Part shown: in pieces, positions 11,801-23,012 of the stretch
How positions within the stretch are numbered: position 1 is the stretch's first letter
Layout: each line of letters opens with the position of its first letter
From: Channallabes apus
Lineage: Eukaryota; Chordata; Actinopteri; Siluriformes; Clariidae
Assembly (NCBI GenBank): GCA_030522415.1
Contig: CM060127.1
Location: forward strand, 19,144,814-19,208,813
DNA length: 64,000 nucleotides
Direction: 5' to 3'
Translations under genes and position numbers: made by a program
The notes under the pieces: generated by a model
The model's input: the letters and a program-made list of their open reading frames with translations, nothing else
The model's database searches: none
Told to the model about the DNA's origin: nothing

Positions 11801-14800
11801 ATAAAACTGTGTTGCACAGCCTAAGCTTTTATCCTTAATGCTTTTTTTTTTTTTTTTTTTCCCCCCCACATTACTTTTATACTTTAAGTAGTTTTGAAAC
11901 CAGTACTTTTACACTTTTACTTGAGTAAAAAGCAGGAGTTGATACTTCAACTTCTAAAGAAGTCTTTTTAAACCCTAGTATCCATACTTCTACTCACATA
12001 ATGAATGTGAATACTTTTGACACCACTGCTTGCATCATATATGATACATTTTGTATATGCTATTGGAAGTGAAAAAAATCCTTAAACTTATAGGCTGTGA
12101 CATTCCTATAAAGCAAAGGTTGCCCTGTGGGCCTCCTGAAACTACAGCTGCTGTGTGCATGAACAATGGATGCTGCATGGACAAGACCAATTCCTCATGT
12201 TACTACCCAATGGATCGTAAGTTGCTGTGCATTGATCATACTGTATGTAGAAACTGTTGTTTTCTATTAGTTTTAAATGTACTATGTTGTGTCTCTTTAG
12301 AATGTACTCCGGATGGGCATTTTGTGTTTACTGTGCATTTTAATGTCACCACTATCCCTGTGAGTGCCACAAGTTTGCATGTGGCAGCCATGGACCCTTG
12401 TAAACCTATTCTTGTTACTGAGGATTTTGCCACCTTTAAGTTCTCTGTGTCTGAATGTGGGACAAAGAGTTATGTGAGTTTTCTTGATTTTAATGCTTTA
12501 TATCTAAAGCAATTTGGTAATGAAGGCCAATTTGAGGCATTATTCCTTTTCTAAATTCAGAATATTGGCGACACCACAGTTTACATGGCTGAGGTGCGAA
12601 CAGCCGTCAGAGCGCACAAGCTGAAGTACAGTGTTATCACCAGAGATCACCCTGTCAAGTAAGTGTTTGGGCTTCTGAAGTCTTGTTTGAAATGTCTTAG
12701 TTTGACTTTAGTTATAATACTATTACTGTCTCCTTTAGGCTGATGGTCGAGTGTCGCTACTCAAAGATCAGTCCAGCAATGATGAGGGCAACTGCTGGTT
12801 ACATGGTGATGAGCCCAAGCATGCCAGCCTCTGTGCGGTCTGGTGGACTTTATGGTGTTCAGCTCAGGATTGCAGATGGTATGGAATTCTTGGAATAATT
12901 TGGTTTCTGTGTTTGCTCAAGAAACTTTTGAAATTTCTGGTGTTCTGTCATTACAAATCTCAATGGGTATTTGAGATTTGACACTGATTTTTCTTTCTAT
13001 ACAGATGAGACTTTCTCTTCATTCTTTGCCCATGGTCATCTGCCTTTGAAGATTCTCCTGGGTAAACCATTGTACCTGGAAGTGCAATTAAATTCCCCCA
13101 AACCTGAGGCCACACTGATGGTAAACTACTGTGTGGCTTACACACGATCTGCTAGAAATGCACTGGTTCTGCTCTATGAAGGGTAAGCTTGTATATGTAT
13201 ATACATATGGCATAATTGGGCATTTTGGGATCATGGAGTAATATTACAAGACTAGATTCAAATGTGCATTGCTGACAACTGTTCGCTAATGGATTGGGAC
13301 CTTGACTATAATAGGGATGATTAATGATCTACTGTACATCTCTCAAATAATATAGAGCTACTTGTATATGAAGTGAGATTCCAGATTTGGCTGGATTGAC
13401 TTTGTATTTGGGCAGGACTAAATGCCACATTTATGGTCTGTATTTATGGTTTTGCTTTAATAGTCAAATTTGACATTAAACAGCAAGGTGTGTTAGTAAA
13501 ATGACAGCTACAGACTTTTATCTGTTTGTTTTTGGGTGGGAAATGTTCATTTTTGCAGCAGAGATGCCTTAAATTCAGTACAGTTTGGTATGGATAAGTA
13601 TTGTGCCAGTAGAACAATTTTAATAGCAGTCCATGTTCCATCAAGTTGGGAGCATGCGTGCAAATCTAATAGTAAATGGGCATGGTGAGGTCACAACTTT
13701 ACGTAAATGGACATGGTGAGGTCACAACTTTACATATGCACTGCAGAAATTGTATGCAAGACTAAATCTAGTGTCCATTTGGTACTCTCTGTGCACCTGT
13801 GATCTAAATGTTGCTGTGGTTAGTTTGGATTTGCTGTGCAAAATATTGCCTTAATTTTGAAGGTGATGGTTTTGGAATTGCTTGCATCAGAAATGCAGTA
13901 ATTTAGAACGAACATTACTGTAAAATGGTCTCTCTTCTCTCTATCGACCAACCGTTTGAGGACTTTTCTCTGCAGGTGTCCCAACCCTGATCTTTACTCT
14001 GCACAGTCTTCATTTCTCCGTGTGCTGGACCTGCCACAGACTCCTCACCAGCGTCGCTTTATGGTGGCAGCATTCCAGTTTATGAATGTGACCACTCAAA
14101 AATACATCAACGAGGAGGTGGAGTATCATTAGGTGTTTGAGTTGTTACAATTTGTAAATTATGTGCTGAATTTCCCTGTCTTCAATAGATTTACTTTATG
14201 TGCTCCACTGAAGTGTGTATGCCTTCAGACATTCCATGTCACAAGACATGCTTTGATGGGAAGGTATGTTCATTATGCTAATTGTACAAAACGCTAAAAG
14301 CTTTGGCTGTATTTACATGTTCAAGTGAAACTGGGACTTGTAAAACTGTTTGCCGCTTACAGAAAGCTTAAAGCACTGTGCATTGAGTCCACACTAATTC
14401 ATATGCATAGTGCCCACGTTTTAAAGAAGGCTGTATGTCTGTGAATGACAATCCTGGCAGAGGTGGTACAAAGCCCATTGTGATTCCCATGCACATTCAG
14501 TGAGTGGAATGACCAATCCTTAATGTATACAACTTCTTTGCTTGCAGAAGAGATGCATCTATCTGGGAACTTTACACGCTTTTATTCACCAACACCCACA
14601 TTACAGGAACTCGGCTGGGAGTTATTGCCACATTCCTGTATTGTCCGAATCTCACCCTAACCCATTTCCACTTTTTTATTTTTTTTTGCCCATTTAATGG
14701 AGTTCCTGTGAGGCTTACAGTCCCGTCATGAAGCACGGAGTCCAATAATGGCGCCAGTATACTGAGAATGTTCTACCTTTATGGGATCCCTGGAATTAAG

Positions 14801-14968
14801 TACAGTATTTGGGAATAAAGGTTATAAATAAAGTTTACTCTCAACCTTTTCTGCACAATCAAAAGTCCCAATTTGACTTGAATGCATTCTTCTAAATTTG
14901 AGCCTTGTGTTGGTTTGAATGTTGAATATGAATCCTAACAATACTTGCTTTCTTCTTTCCAGGCATAA
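8845..14968 (+). CDS. Zona pellucida egg-coat protein, ZP1/ZP4 (ZPB) type, copy A
   Basis: This is a secreted structural protein of the fish egg envelope. Eleven exons keep phase: 8845-9112, 9192-9319, 9394-9595, 12094-12216, 12301-12473, 12561-12658, 12739-12878, 13005-13182, 13976-14117, 14189-14263, 14963-14968. The product is 510 aa. In order: a signal peptide (about residues 1-22, MATKTVLILLLC...), an N-terminal ZP-N-like domain with paired cysteines, a trefoil (P) domain (about 200-240, RLPCGPPE then GCCMD then CYYP), and a ZP module (about 241-505) with DPCKP, ECGTK and VCMPSDIPC. The ATG at 8845 is chosen because it starts the signal peptide and lies about 50 bases below the TATA-like box; the reading frame is open upstream but without an earlier ATG. 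It ends DGKA-stop, with no furin site and no membrane anchor. Intron 3 is enlarged by several transposons. I could not decide between the named teleost ZP subfamilies (ZP1, ZP4/ZPB, ZPAX). Confidence 0.88.
9787..9918 (+). mobile_element. MITE-like element in intron 3 of ZP gene A
   Basis: It begins GGTGGTTCTCAACCCTGGTC and ends GGACCAGAGTTGAGAACAC, imperfect terminal inverted repeats of about 20 bases around a 90-base centre with no coding capacity. The terminal motif TTCTCAAC is that of a miniature DNA transposon common in fish; the hAT assignment is from memory. Confidence 0.6.
10086..10251 (+). mobile_element. Second MITE-like element in intron 3 of ZP gene A
   Basis: The ends GGATCTTCAATTTTAGT and CTGGAGTTGAAGATCC are inverted copies. 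The interior is non-coding. This is the layout of another miniature inverted-repeat element; the family is not identified. Confidence 0.55.
10767..12028 (+). mobile_element. Non-autonomous hAT-type transposon in intron 3 of ZP gene A
   Basis: The 12-base terminal repeats are CAGAGGTGTCAA and, at the other end, TTGACACCACTG (one mismatch). They are flanked by 8-base sequences CTTGTGTC (10759-10766) and CTTGCATC (12029-12036), which match at six of eight positions. An 8-bp target duplication with CAG-type ends is the hAT signature. The subterminal text (CAAATACTTCGTTACC, GAGTAAAAGTGT-like) matches a fish element I recognise. No transposase is present. The copy is 1262 bp and carries a nested palindromic element. 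Confidence 0.8.
11128..11401 (+). mobile_element. Nested element with 43-bp terminal inverted repeats
   Basis: Bases 11128-11170 (from TACCCCTATCTCACCTATGC) are the inverse of 11359-11401, with about two mismatches. A third, degenerate direct copy (CCCTATATCACCTACGCGG) lies at about 11180-11198. The centre of roughly 190 bases is non-coding. It sits wholly inside the hAT-like element, so it inserted later or is part of that element's structure. Confidence 0.65.
13672..13735 (+). repeat. Two-copy tandem repeat of 32 bases
   Basis: The unit, which contains CATGGTGAGGTCACAACTTT, appears twice back to back with one or two changes in an intron of ZP gene A. No function is suggested. Confidence 0.75.
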
Positions 14969-15021
14969 CCACTACTTCCCATTCATATATGGACTTAATT
15001 TAAGTTTGCTATGTGTTAAAT

Positions 15022-15027
15022 ATTAAA
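15022..15027 (+). promoter_or_regulatory. Poly(A) signal of ZP gene A
   Basis: ATTAAA lies 54 bases after the stop codon of the two-codon last exon. ZP gene B has ATTAAA at the equivalent place (21372-21377), which supports both 3' ends. Confidence 0.6.
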
Positions 15028-15039
15028 GCTTCATTTTTA

Positions 15040-17590
15040 AACACTTGAGACCTTACCTTGACCATGCTGCATAGAGTCAAAGGTTTACATTGAGCTTGAA
15101 GTAGTAAGTAGTTCGGGATGCTCCTGTTAAAACTAGGCAGTTTTCTATGTTTGAGCCTATCTGTGTGGTTTATGAAGATTGCTTGATTGATGTAATTTAA
15201 TGCTGACCTGTTCCTGATGCACAAGAGCAGCAATTTCCACATTCTGTAAACTTTGGAAATACTTCTATTACAGCTTTTGTGCATCATTATAGTAATTTAT
15301 TTTCTTAACTGATGTAGTTTTTTTTTCTCCCTCTCTTGAGTAATCACTTTGATAGCATTCTGATCCTGTTTGAAACCTTTTGAAAAATTGCAAATCAGGT
15401 CTCTGAAATAATACAAGAAAAGGTGGATAATAATTACATGTGATGCATAGAAGTGTTTTGTCCAAATTAAAAAGTGTGGTTATATAACACTAGTACAACT
15501 TCATGTATTGATCTGTCATGAAACTGAGCAGGCTGCTATATTGATCACCAAAAGATCCTGGAGTTATTGACTTGTGTAAAATAGTTATTATGCAAGTGTG
15601 TTGGACAAAAAGTAGTGCTAACACTCATCATTGTCTAATTCTCTAAAATGTTTATTTATTTAACATTTCCTCTTGCGTATGTGCAGGCATATTATTCTGG
15701 TATCTTAAGAAATTAAAATTGTTATGGGGGCGGGGGGGGGGGGGGAGAGAGAAAGAGTCAGCTCAGGTTGTATCCGGCACCTTCTACTTGACAGATGGAT
15801 CAAAACAGACCCATTGGACAGAGATTCAGCTGGATGGGATTGTTCAGCGAGTGAAGCCTGTAGGAAAATTTGATGAATGCATGTCCTAGTGAACACAGCA
15901 CACCAGTTGACTGCTGCCTCCTTTAGCCAGGTGTACAGTATGTGGCTAAGATTGGCCCCGTTCTTAGTAAAAAGGTAATGTGAAATTATAACAAGGCCAG
16001 AGGAGAAAGACTAGGCTAAATTTGGTCACTTCAAGTGTAAGGAAAAATAGATAATCACTTACTGTGGAGGGATTTATCAAAAAATTCTGATCAATATAGA
16101 CACAAATATTATTTGCAAAGACTGTGGGGTCCTTCCACCCCCCCCCCCCTCTCCCCTCCCCACCTTTCACATGCAGGCTGTGCTTTTCTTTTTAATTCTG
16201 CAAACATCATAACCCCATTCTTGACAGTAGGCATACATCAGTCCTGTTTTAGACCTGGCACATTCTCTTACAAAAAAACAAGTTTCTTGTTAACCGTCCC
16301 CGCACCCTCAAGTGTCAGTTTTTTCCAATTTAGGTTTATCATATAAATTAGCTGTGAATTAATTTTTGCACAACAATTAATAATGTGTTGCTTAGGTTGA
16401 ATGCATTTATTTCCATGTCAAAAATCAACAGAAAATGAATTTTCTGCTCCAACACTCCCATTTCAACAAAAATGCAATTCCATGCAGTTAGTTTCTAGGT
16501 CACATTAAAAACAACCAAAACTGATCATGATGTACAGCTAATAAGTGTGATTTTAAATGCACAGAATTACAGCATTAGACAGGATATGAAACATTTAAAC
16601 TATACACTATAAAACCCTTTTATAGGTATATACTGTATTTATAAGTTTATACAGCAGTAGACACTTAAATCAATTGTTAATCATATGCCAAGACAAAAAG
16701 ACTGGTCCCAAATCAAAACTTTCCCAATTGATTACTTTGGATCGTACTTTAAGTCAGCATGTTACATAGTCTAAGGCCAACTGCTAGAAAAGCAATTGCC
16801 TGTAAAGTTTTAATCATCAATGTGAGAGTTAGCAATACTTTATCAGTAGATTGAAATGCACTTTCAGAAGAATAAGGAGAGAACATATTGCTGATGTACT
16901 GTATAGCCAGATCATATAGTTTCTTAACTATAAAAATATTTCAGATTTGAGTGGAAGATGATGCAATGACTGGTTAAATACTGTCTCTTATTCTGGTGGA
17001 AAGCAAACAAAAGGTCGGTTAATTGTCTAATAAAATTGAAGTTGTTGAGCAAAGAAAAAAAATGATAAAATGTTCAGGACCCTGCATTCACTAACAAGTG
17101 TGCTCATAGATGATCTATGGATGACCAGCATCTCGTTACAATTGGGCCTGAATTAAATAATGTGTGCATCAACTAATACAAGGATGACATTTTTGATAGC
17201 TGCACTACTAAAAGACAGCTACTAAAGCCAAGGAAGGTACTAGTTAAAGATGCACAAAACAAGCCACAGAGGGGAAAAATAAAAAGTGCATGAAGCCTAT
17301 CCCAAGAAACAAGGCAGAGGACACCCTGGTTAGAATGCAAACTTCTTTCAGGGCACAGGCGCACACATTTTGACCAATTTGGAAACATCGGTCAGCCTAC
17401 AGTGCATGTCTTTGAACTTGTGCACAGACCTGTGAGGTGCTACACAACCATTCTAACTACTGACCACACTGAGGGCCCCCCCCCCATGATCATAAACACA
17501 CATACACTCCGCTAAACATCACTTACTAGCTCAATCTGTTCCATTACATACCTGGCAACAGAGCATGATGAGAAACTCACTGTCTGAAAA
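15040..17590. other. Intergenic sequence between ZP genes A and B
   Basis: I see no gene here. The stretch is AT-rich, with a poly-G run at about 15726-15744 and a poly-C run at about 16138-16149. Short open frames on either strand show no family similarity. Confidence 0.6.
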
Positions 17591-17599
17591 TAACAAAAT

Positions 17600-18015
17600 A
17601 TGGTGTGATCATCTTTTTCTTCTTCATCTTTCAGCTCTTCCCTTTCTGGGAACACAGCTAATCATCTGCCTCCATGTAAACCTATCCTCTGCATCCTTTT
17701 CTCTCACACCAACTAACTTCATGTCCTCTCTCACTACATCACTAAATCTCCTCTTCATTCTTCCTCTAGACCTCCTGCCTGGCCGTTCCAACCTCAGCAA
17801 TGTGCTCACAACCTCTCTGAACATGTCCAAACCACCTCAATCTGGCCTCTTTGACTTTATCTCCAAAACATCTAACATGGGTTGTCCCTCTGATGGACTC
17901 ATTCTGGATCCTATCCATCCTTGTCACTCCCAAAGAGAACCTCAACATCTTCATCTCTACTACCTCCAACTCTGCCTCACAAATACGATGTTTAGACCTT
18001 TTCCCCTTTAAGCAT
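17600..18015 (-). mobile_element. Fragment of a non-LTR retrotransposon (C-terminal end of the RT polyprotein)
   Basis: On the minus strand two overlapping frames read RIQNESIRGTT, then EARLRWFGHVQR, then MKLVGVREKDAEDRFTWRQM. This is the familiar C-terminus of RTE-like fish LINE polyproteins. The frame changes near 17770-17830, so the copy is broken, and only about 140 codons remain. Confidence 0.75.
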
Positions 18016-18169
18016 AGTCACTCAGCTAGACAATTCTATGTTCTGTAACATATCTTAATGCTTAGAAAGAAGCCGCACAAATTGCAACATCATTATCGCT
18101 TTCTACTAAATTCACTTACTCTTTTGCCATCTTTACTTTCACCAAAGTCTGTTATTGAATGCAGGATAG

Positions 18170-18327
18170 GAACTGTGAATCAGTTGAGAAGAAGCTTCAC
18201 CCTCGTGAGATAGAGATTGGATCCAATTTGTGACAGGTGTACCAAATCACATGTGTGTCTTGAGTGCCTTTCTTCAATATAAGTGCAGGTGGTGGGTCAC
18301 TTGTTTTTGCTTGGTGCTGGGAGAAGT
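18170..18327 (+). promoter_or_regulatory. Proximal promoter and 5'UTR of ZP gene B
   Basis: It is similar along its length to 8683-8844. It keeps CAGGTG (18234-18239) and an E-box CACATG (18248-18253) where copy A has CACGTG, plus a TATA-like AATATAAG (18276-18283). The spacing to the start codon is the same as in copy A, which supports a duplicated, still active promoter. Confidence 0.65.
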
Positions 18328-20611
18328 ATGAATATGGCAGCGAACACAATCATAATTTGGTTGCTGTGTTGCATTGAGTTGTTTATAGTGCAAACATTTA
18401 AAGATGACAGTTTTATGACTCATTCATTTGATTCTATGTACCAAAATAATGAGGACTTTAATGAAGGAGATGTATATGTGCAATCTGCAGAACCTCATCA
18501 GATGGCTAGTTTCAGACAGAACTATTCAGTCTTTTGTGGTAAAGATTCTGTCAAAGTAGTTTTCCCCTTATGTCCTCTTTTTGCTGTGAAAGTTTGGGGT
18601 ATGTATACTAGTTGGTATTGTTTCTTCTCTTAATCTGCTGTTGGTGGTGTTTATTTTCATCTGCTGTTGCTGGGTTTTTCATCTTGTGTCTTTCTAAGCA
18701 TCGTCAAGATCATCCATTCCAGACCAAGCAAAAGAATGTGACTACTCTTTGACAAAGGAACGAGAGCTTCATGTTCTTTGGGTCAGCTTCTCTGGCTGCC
18801 ACGTCACTGTTGAGGTGGGTGTTGGCTATCCCTTTGTTTTGTTGTGTAGAATCTATTTTCTTTTTGTAATCTTTCTATAGGGTTAATGTCACTAGGAGGG
18901 CAGATATACTCTGCAAATGGTGTATCGTAATAAAATGGGATATGCTGAGTTTGCCATTGTGGCCTGTGATGCCAACTCTGACATGGCAATGAAAAAACTC
19001 CGGGTCCCTCGTTCAAATGATGATGACTGTGCACCGGATCCAATGCCAGCCATGACACCCAACCGAAAGCTGCCTCAAAAATACACAAGAACAGGTGAGC
19101 AAGTACAGTATGACCACATTGTACTCAGTTACTGCAGAGGAAATTTACTTGTAGCATCCAAGTATCAATAAGCTGTATTTTGCAGTAGATGACATCTCTT
19201 TAAAAAAAAAAATTATAATAATAAAATAAACTATATTGATATATGTACAGTTTGCTTTGTTGTTCCAAATGATTGTAAATTGAGTATGAAAATGAGGAGA
19301 TTTGTCATGATCTCTTGTAGGCTGTGACATTCCTACTAGCCAAAGGTTGCCCTGTGGTCCGTCTGAAACTACAGCTGCCGAGTGCACGAACAAAGGATGC
19401 TGCATGGACGAGACCGGTTCTTCATGTTACTATGCAATGGATCGTAAGTTGCTGTGCATTAATCAACATTCGCTGCAAGTGGTAGTTATTGTATAATCTT
19501 GTGTGTACTTGTCTTTTAAGGATGTACAACAGATGGGCAGTTTGTGTTTACTGTTTACTCTAATGTTACAACGATCCCTGTGAGCCCCCAAAGCTTGATT
19601 GTGGTGTCCAAGGACCCCTGTAAACCTGTCCTTGCTACCGACGAATTCGCCACCTTCAAGTTCTCAGTGACCGAATGTGGGACAAAGACTTATGTGAGTT
19701 TTGTTAGATGCTTTTCCGAAATCAATTAAAGTAACTAAGGCCAATATAAGTTTCTTTCCCAGAATATTGGTGACACCACCATTTACATGGCTGAAGTGCG
19801 AACAGCCATCAGAGCACTTAACTTGAAGTATGGCATCATCACCCGAGATCACCCTGTCAGGCAGGTGTTTGTGCACTTGAAGACTTCTTTTAAAAAGTTA
19901 ACCTTCGATTTGGTTTAAATTATGACATATCATTTAGGTTGATGGTCGAGTGTCGCTACTCAAAGATCAGTCCAACAATGATGAGGGCAACTGCTGGCTA
20001 CGTGGTGATGAGCCCAAGCATGCCAGCCTCTGTGCAATCTGGTGGACTATATGGAGTTCAGCTCAGGATTGCAGATGGTATTGTACTTTTGCAGTGCTGA
20101 ATCCTTGGTTTCTATATCTTCTCCTCCCCTCCAATTAACTCATCATGAATGATGAATTGCTTATGCACCAAGGTTATACAAGCTGCAATTGTATTCAAAA
20201 GGTCCATCTCTTTTCAGATGAGACTTTCTCTTCATTCTCTGCAAATGGTCATCTCCCCTTGAAGATTCTCCTGGGTAAACCATTGTACCTGGAGGTGCGA
20301 CTAAATTCCCCAAAACCGGATGCAACACTAATAGTTAACTACTGTGTGGCCTACACACGATCTGCTACGAATGCCTTGGTTCTGCTCTATGAAGGGTAGG
20401 TTTGGGGGTACAGTAATTTAAATTATAGGCCTTAAAGATGAGGCCATGTTGCCATCAATGGTAGGGGTTCAAAGATGAATAAATAAAGAAAATGGGCAAG
20501 TGTTGGGCATAGTAAAGACTTTATATTTTTTGTAATTAATTTTTACCCATTGTTGTCTCAAGACTTTAAATCTTTTCTAGTGTGATCAGTTCTGTAGCTG
20601 AGTGGAATCCC

Positions 20612-20642
<31 letters not shown>

Positions 20643-21321
20643 TCTGAAAAATGGGTTTTGTGCAGGTGCACCCGTAATCTAAATATTGCTGTGTGCACAA
20701 GTTATTCTTTTAATCTTTTTTTTTTTTTTTTTTGTGGGGGGGGGGGGGGAGTAGAATTTCAAAGCTGGCTTTCTCCAAGGACCAAATGTTACTGGTGTCT
20801 GAGGATGACTCTTCTCTGCAGGTGTCCTAACCCTGGTCTTGCCTCTGTACAATCTTCATTCCTCCATGTTCTGGACGTGCCACAGTCTTCTCACCAGCGC
20901 CGCTTTAGGGTGGCAGCCTTCCAGTTCATGAATGTGACCACTCAAAAATATATCAATGAGGAGGTACAGTATTACCAAGGGTTTTTTTTTTTTTATTTTT
21001 TTATTTTTTTTTTATGTAATTTTATATAATATAAAATCTTACTTCCCCCCCCCCCCCCCCCCCCACCACCTGCTGAATTTCTTTTATCAATAGATTTACT
21101 TTATGTGCTCCACTGAAGTGTGTATGCCTTCTGAGACACCATGTCGCAAGACTTGCTTTGATGAGGTGGTATGTTGCATTCATACTATAAATAGATATCA
21201 AAGTATTTCACAATTTGATTGGTAGCAATTGCTGTAACTAATTGATGTGGATAAAATTTTCTATACTATGTGATGACTGTGTATATTAATCTTTAAAAAA
21301 AATTTGTCCCCCCAGATATAA
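18328..21321 (+). CDS. Zona pellucida egg-coat protein, ZP1/ZP4 (ZPB) type, copy B
   Basis: This is the tandem paralogue of copy A, with the same eleven-exon layout: 18328-18598, 18699-18814, 18896-19094, 19321-19443, 19521-19693, 19763-19860, 19938-20077, 20218-20395, 20822-20963, 21094-21168, 21316-21321. The product is 506 aa (504 if translation starts at the second ATG, 18334). It has a signal peptide (MAANTIIIWLLC), an N-terminal ZP-N-like domain, a trefoil domain (RLPCGPSE then GCCMDE then CYYA) and a ZP module with DPCKP and VCMPSETPC. It ends DEVI-stop with no furin site or anchor. Exons 4-10 have the same lengths as in copy A; exon 2 is 12 bases and exon 3 is 3 bases shorter. The donor of exon 6 must be GC (CAG then GCAGGT); the nearby GT would break the frame. 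Expression in ovary or liver is inferred from the family. Confidence 0.86.
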
Positions 21322-21371
21322 TGGCTTCTTTTCAAAAGTGGACACTGCTTGACCTTTTCAATATGTTTCAT

Positions 21372-21377
21372 ATTAAA
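21372..21377 (+). promoter_or_regulatory. Poly(A) signal of ZP gene B
   Basis: ATTAAA lies about 50 bases after the stop codon, the same arrangement as in copy A. Confidence 0.6.
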
Positions 21378-21399
21378 GGTTTATTTTAAAACCGTAACT

Positions 21400-22990
21400 T
21401 GTACGAGATTTTATTGTGACTTTTCCTACATCATTTGGCATCATAAGCTTTGAGTTAAGCTATTTGAGATGTTTTGTAATGAATATGAAGACAGTAAAAC
21501 CAGTAAAGTACTGTAATATGAGGACTTGCCTAAAAAGTCACTGTTTTGGTGCGCCTGCAGTGAGGAGCTTATTTAAACAATCCTGTCTGAAGACATGTAC
21601 TATGGTTATAGAAAGTTTCAGGGGCATCAAATTACTGGCCCCATCAAAAATTCCTGGAATTGTCCAGGAAAAATTGTGATCAATCAACTTTACAGAATTT
21701 TTGTTGAGTTATCTTGAGGTTTTTTTTGTTTTTGTCAATTATGCTATTTTAGTTTTTAACCCAATTTCAGTTGGCCCTTAATGTTTCGTACTGATCCTAT
21801 TTTAAAGCATTTGCTTAAGTCTTAAACCCATTACATGGCTGGATTCAGGTCTTGTATGGTTTATTACTGCACTAAAATCCAGAACTTTAAACTGGAGTGT
21901 TTACAAGAGCTAGAATACCTATACAACATGCATTCTGGTCGGGAAGCACTGGTTGTCCCTGCTCCAAAAAAGTTTGTTCCATCACAAGCACTTTGATTCC
22001 TCCCTCCACCTTTCAAACCTCTGGAGAAGCCAGAGACTATTTACTCTAGTCCAAAGAAAACTTCAGTTGCAAACTCCTATTCCAAAACTATCCCATTTCA
22101 GTATTTAAACAATTGGCTGTGGGATAATGAGAATAATTGTCACTCACAACTAGATGTTCTAGATGACTATATTAAGAATTGTTTCTGCAGCAAAAAAAGT
22201 GTATTCATTTTAGACTTAATGTATTGGATGAATAACATTGGGTATAGTGTATTTGTAGGATCACTATTTGGTTTATCCAGTTTCCCCATCATGTGTAGGC
22301 CTTGTTATGCTGGAACTGTGTCTTTCAAGGATGCCCACTACTGGAAGCCAGCTACAGTTGCATCAGGCACCTCTGACTGTGCAGAGAGCTCAGAACTGAC
22401 CCACTGTAGAGATTCTGTCACCTGCCATGTGACTGTTCATTTAAAGAGCTGGAAGCTATGAGCAGAGACCGAAGCCTAGCCTCTTGTAAAGGAAAGTTAA
22501 TGAATTGCTATTTGTGTACATCTTTTGAGAGTAGCACCCCAGTTTACTGGTGACCCGAGTGTGAATGGTTTAACCCCAATGATTGTGTAATCGGTAAATG
22601 TGCTCAAGTCATGGTTATGTAATATAATTCTGGATAAACATTATAACCCACATCTGTTTACCTCAGCCAGATAACTTTTTTTTTTTTTTTTTTTTATGGA
22701 TGGAAACTTTATGCTATGATTTTTTTTAATATAGATTGCAATGTTTATGACTGACTATGACTAGAGCAGCGGATAGATTAAATGGCCTTTGTACTGAGCA
22801 GTAATATCGCTGATAAAGAATATGCTCACATGAAGTTTATAAGAATTCATTATTATATAACATCTATAAGAGAGCCAGTTTCAATATTTAAAGCTAAAAC
22901 TTAAAACAGTGTGTTAAATCAGAAATGTTGGTTTAATCTGGTGCATCCCTGTATGCAAGTCCTTCTCTGTGGTTTGTTGTAAATGGTGGC
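21400..22990. other. Intergenic sequence after ZP gene B
   Basis: No gene or clear repeat was recognised. It is AT-rich with a poly-T run (22678-22695). The open frames at 21416-21679 and 22219-22461 match nothing I know and lack splice or promoter support. Confidence 0.5.
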
Positions 22991-23012
22991 ACATCTGGAT
23001 TGTCATCCTCTT

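Noticed and set aside
12051..12554. A single 167-residue plus-strand frame spanning the trefoil exon
   Set aside because: It reads through introns; the coding parts are exons 12094-12216 and 12301-12473 of ZP copy A.
13672..13735. A CRISPR-like array
   Set aside because: Only two adjacent units without spacers in a vertebrate intron; it is a simple tandem duplication.
19938..20138. Frame reading SLLKDQSNNDEGNCW in ZP copy B
   Set aside because: It is the shifted frame that would result from the GT at 19866. The GC donor restores the conserved LMVECRYSKISP reading.
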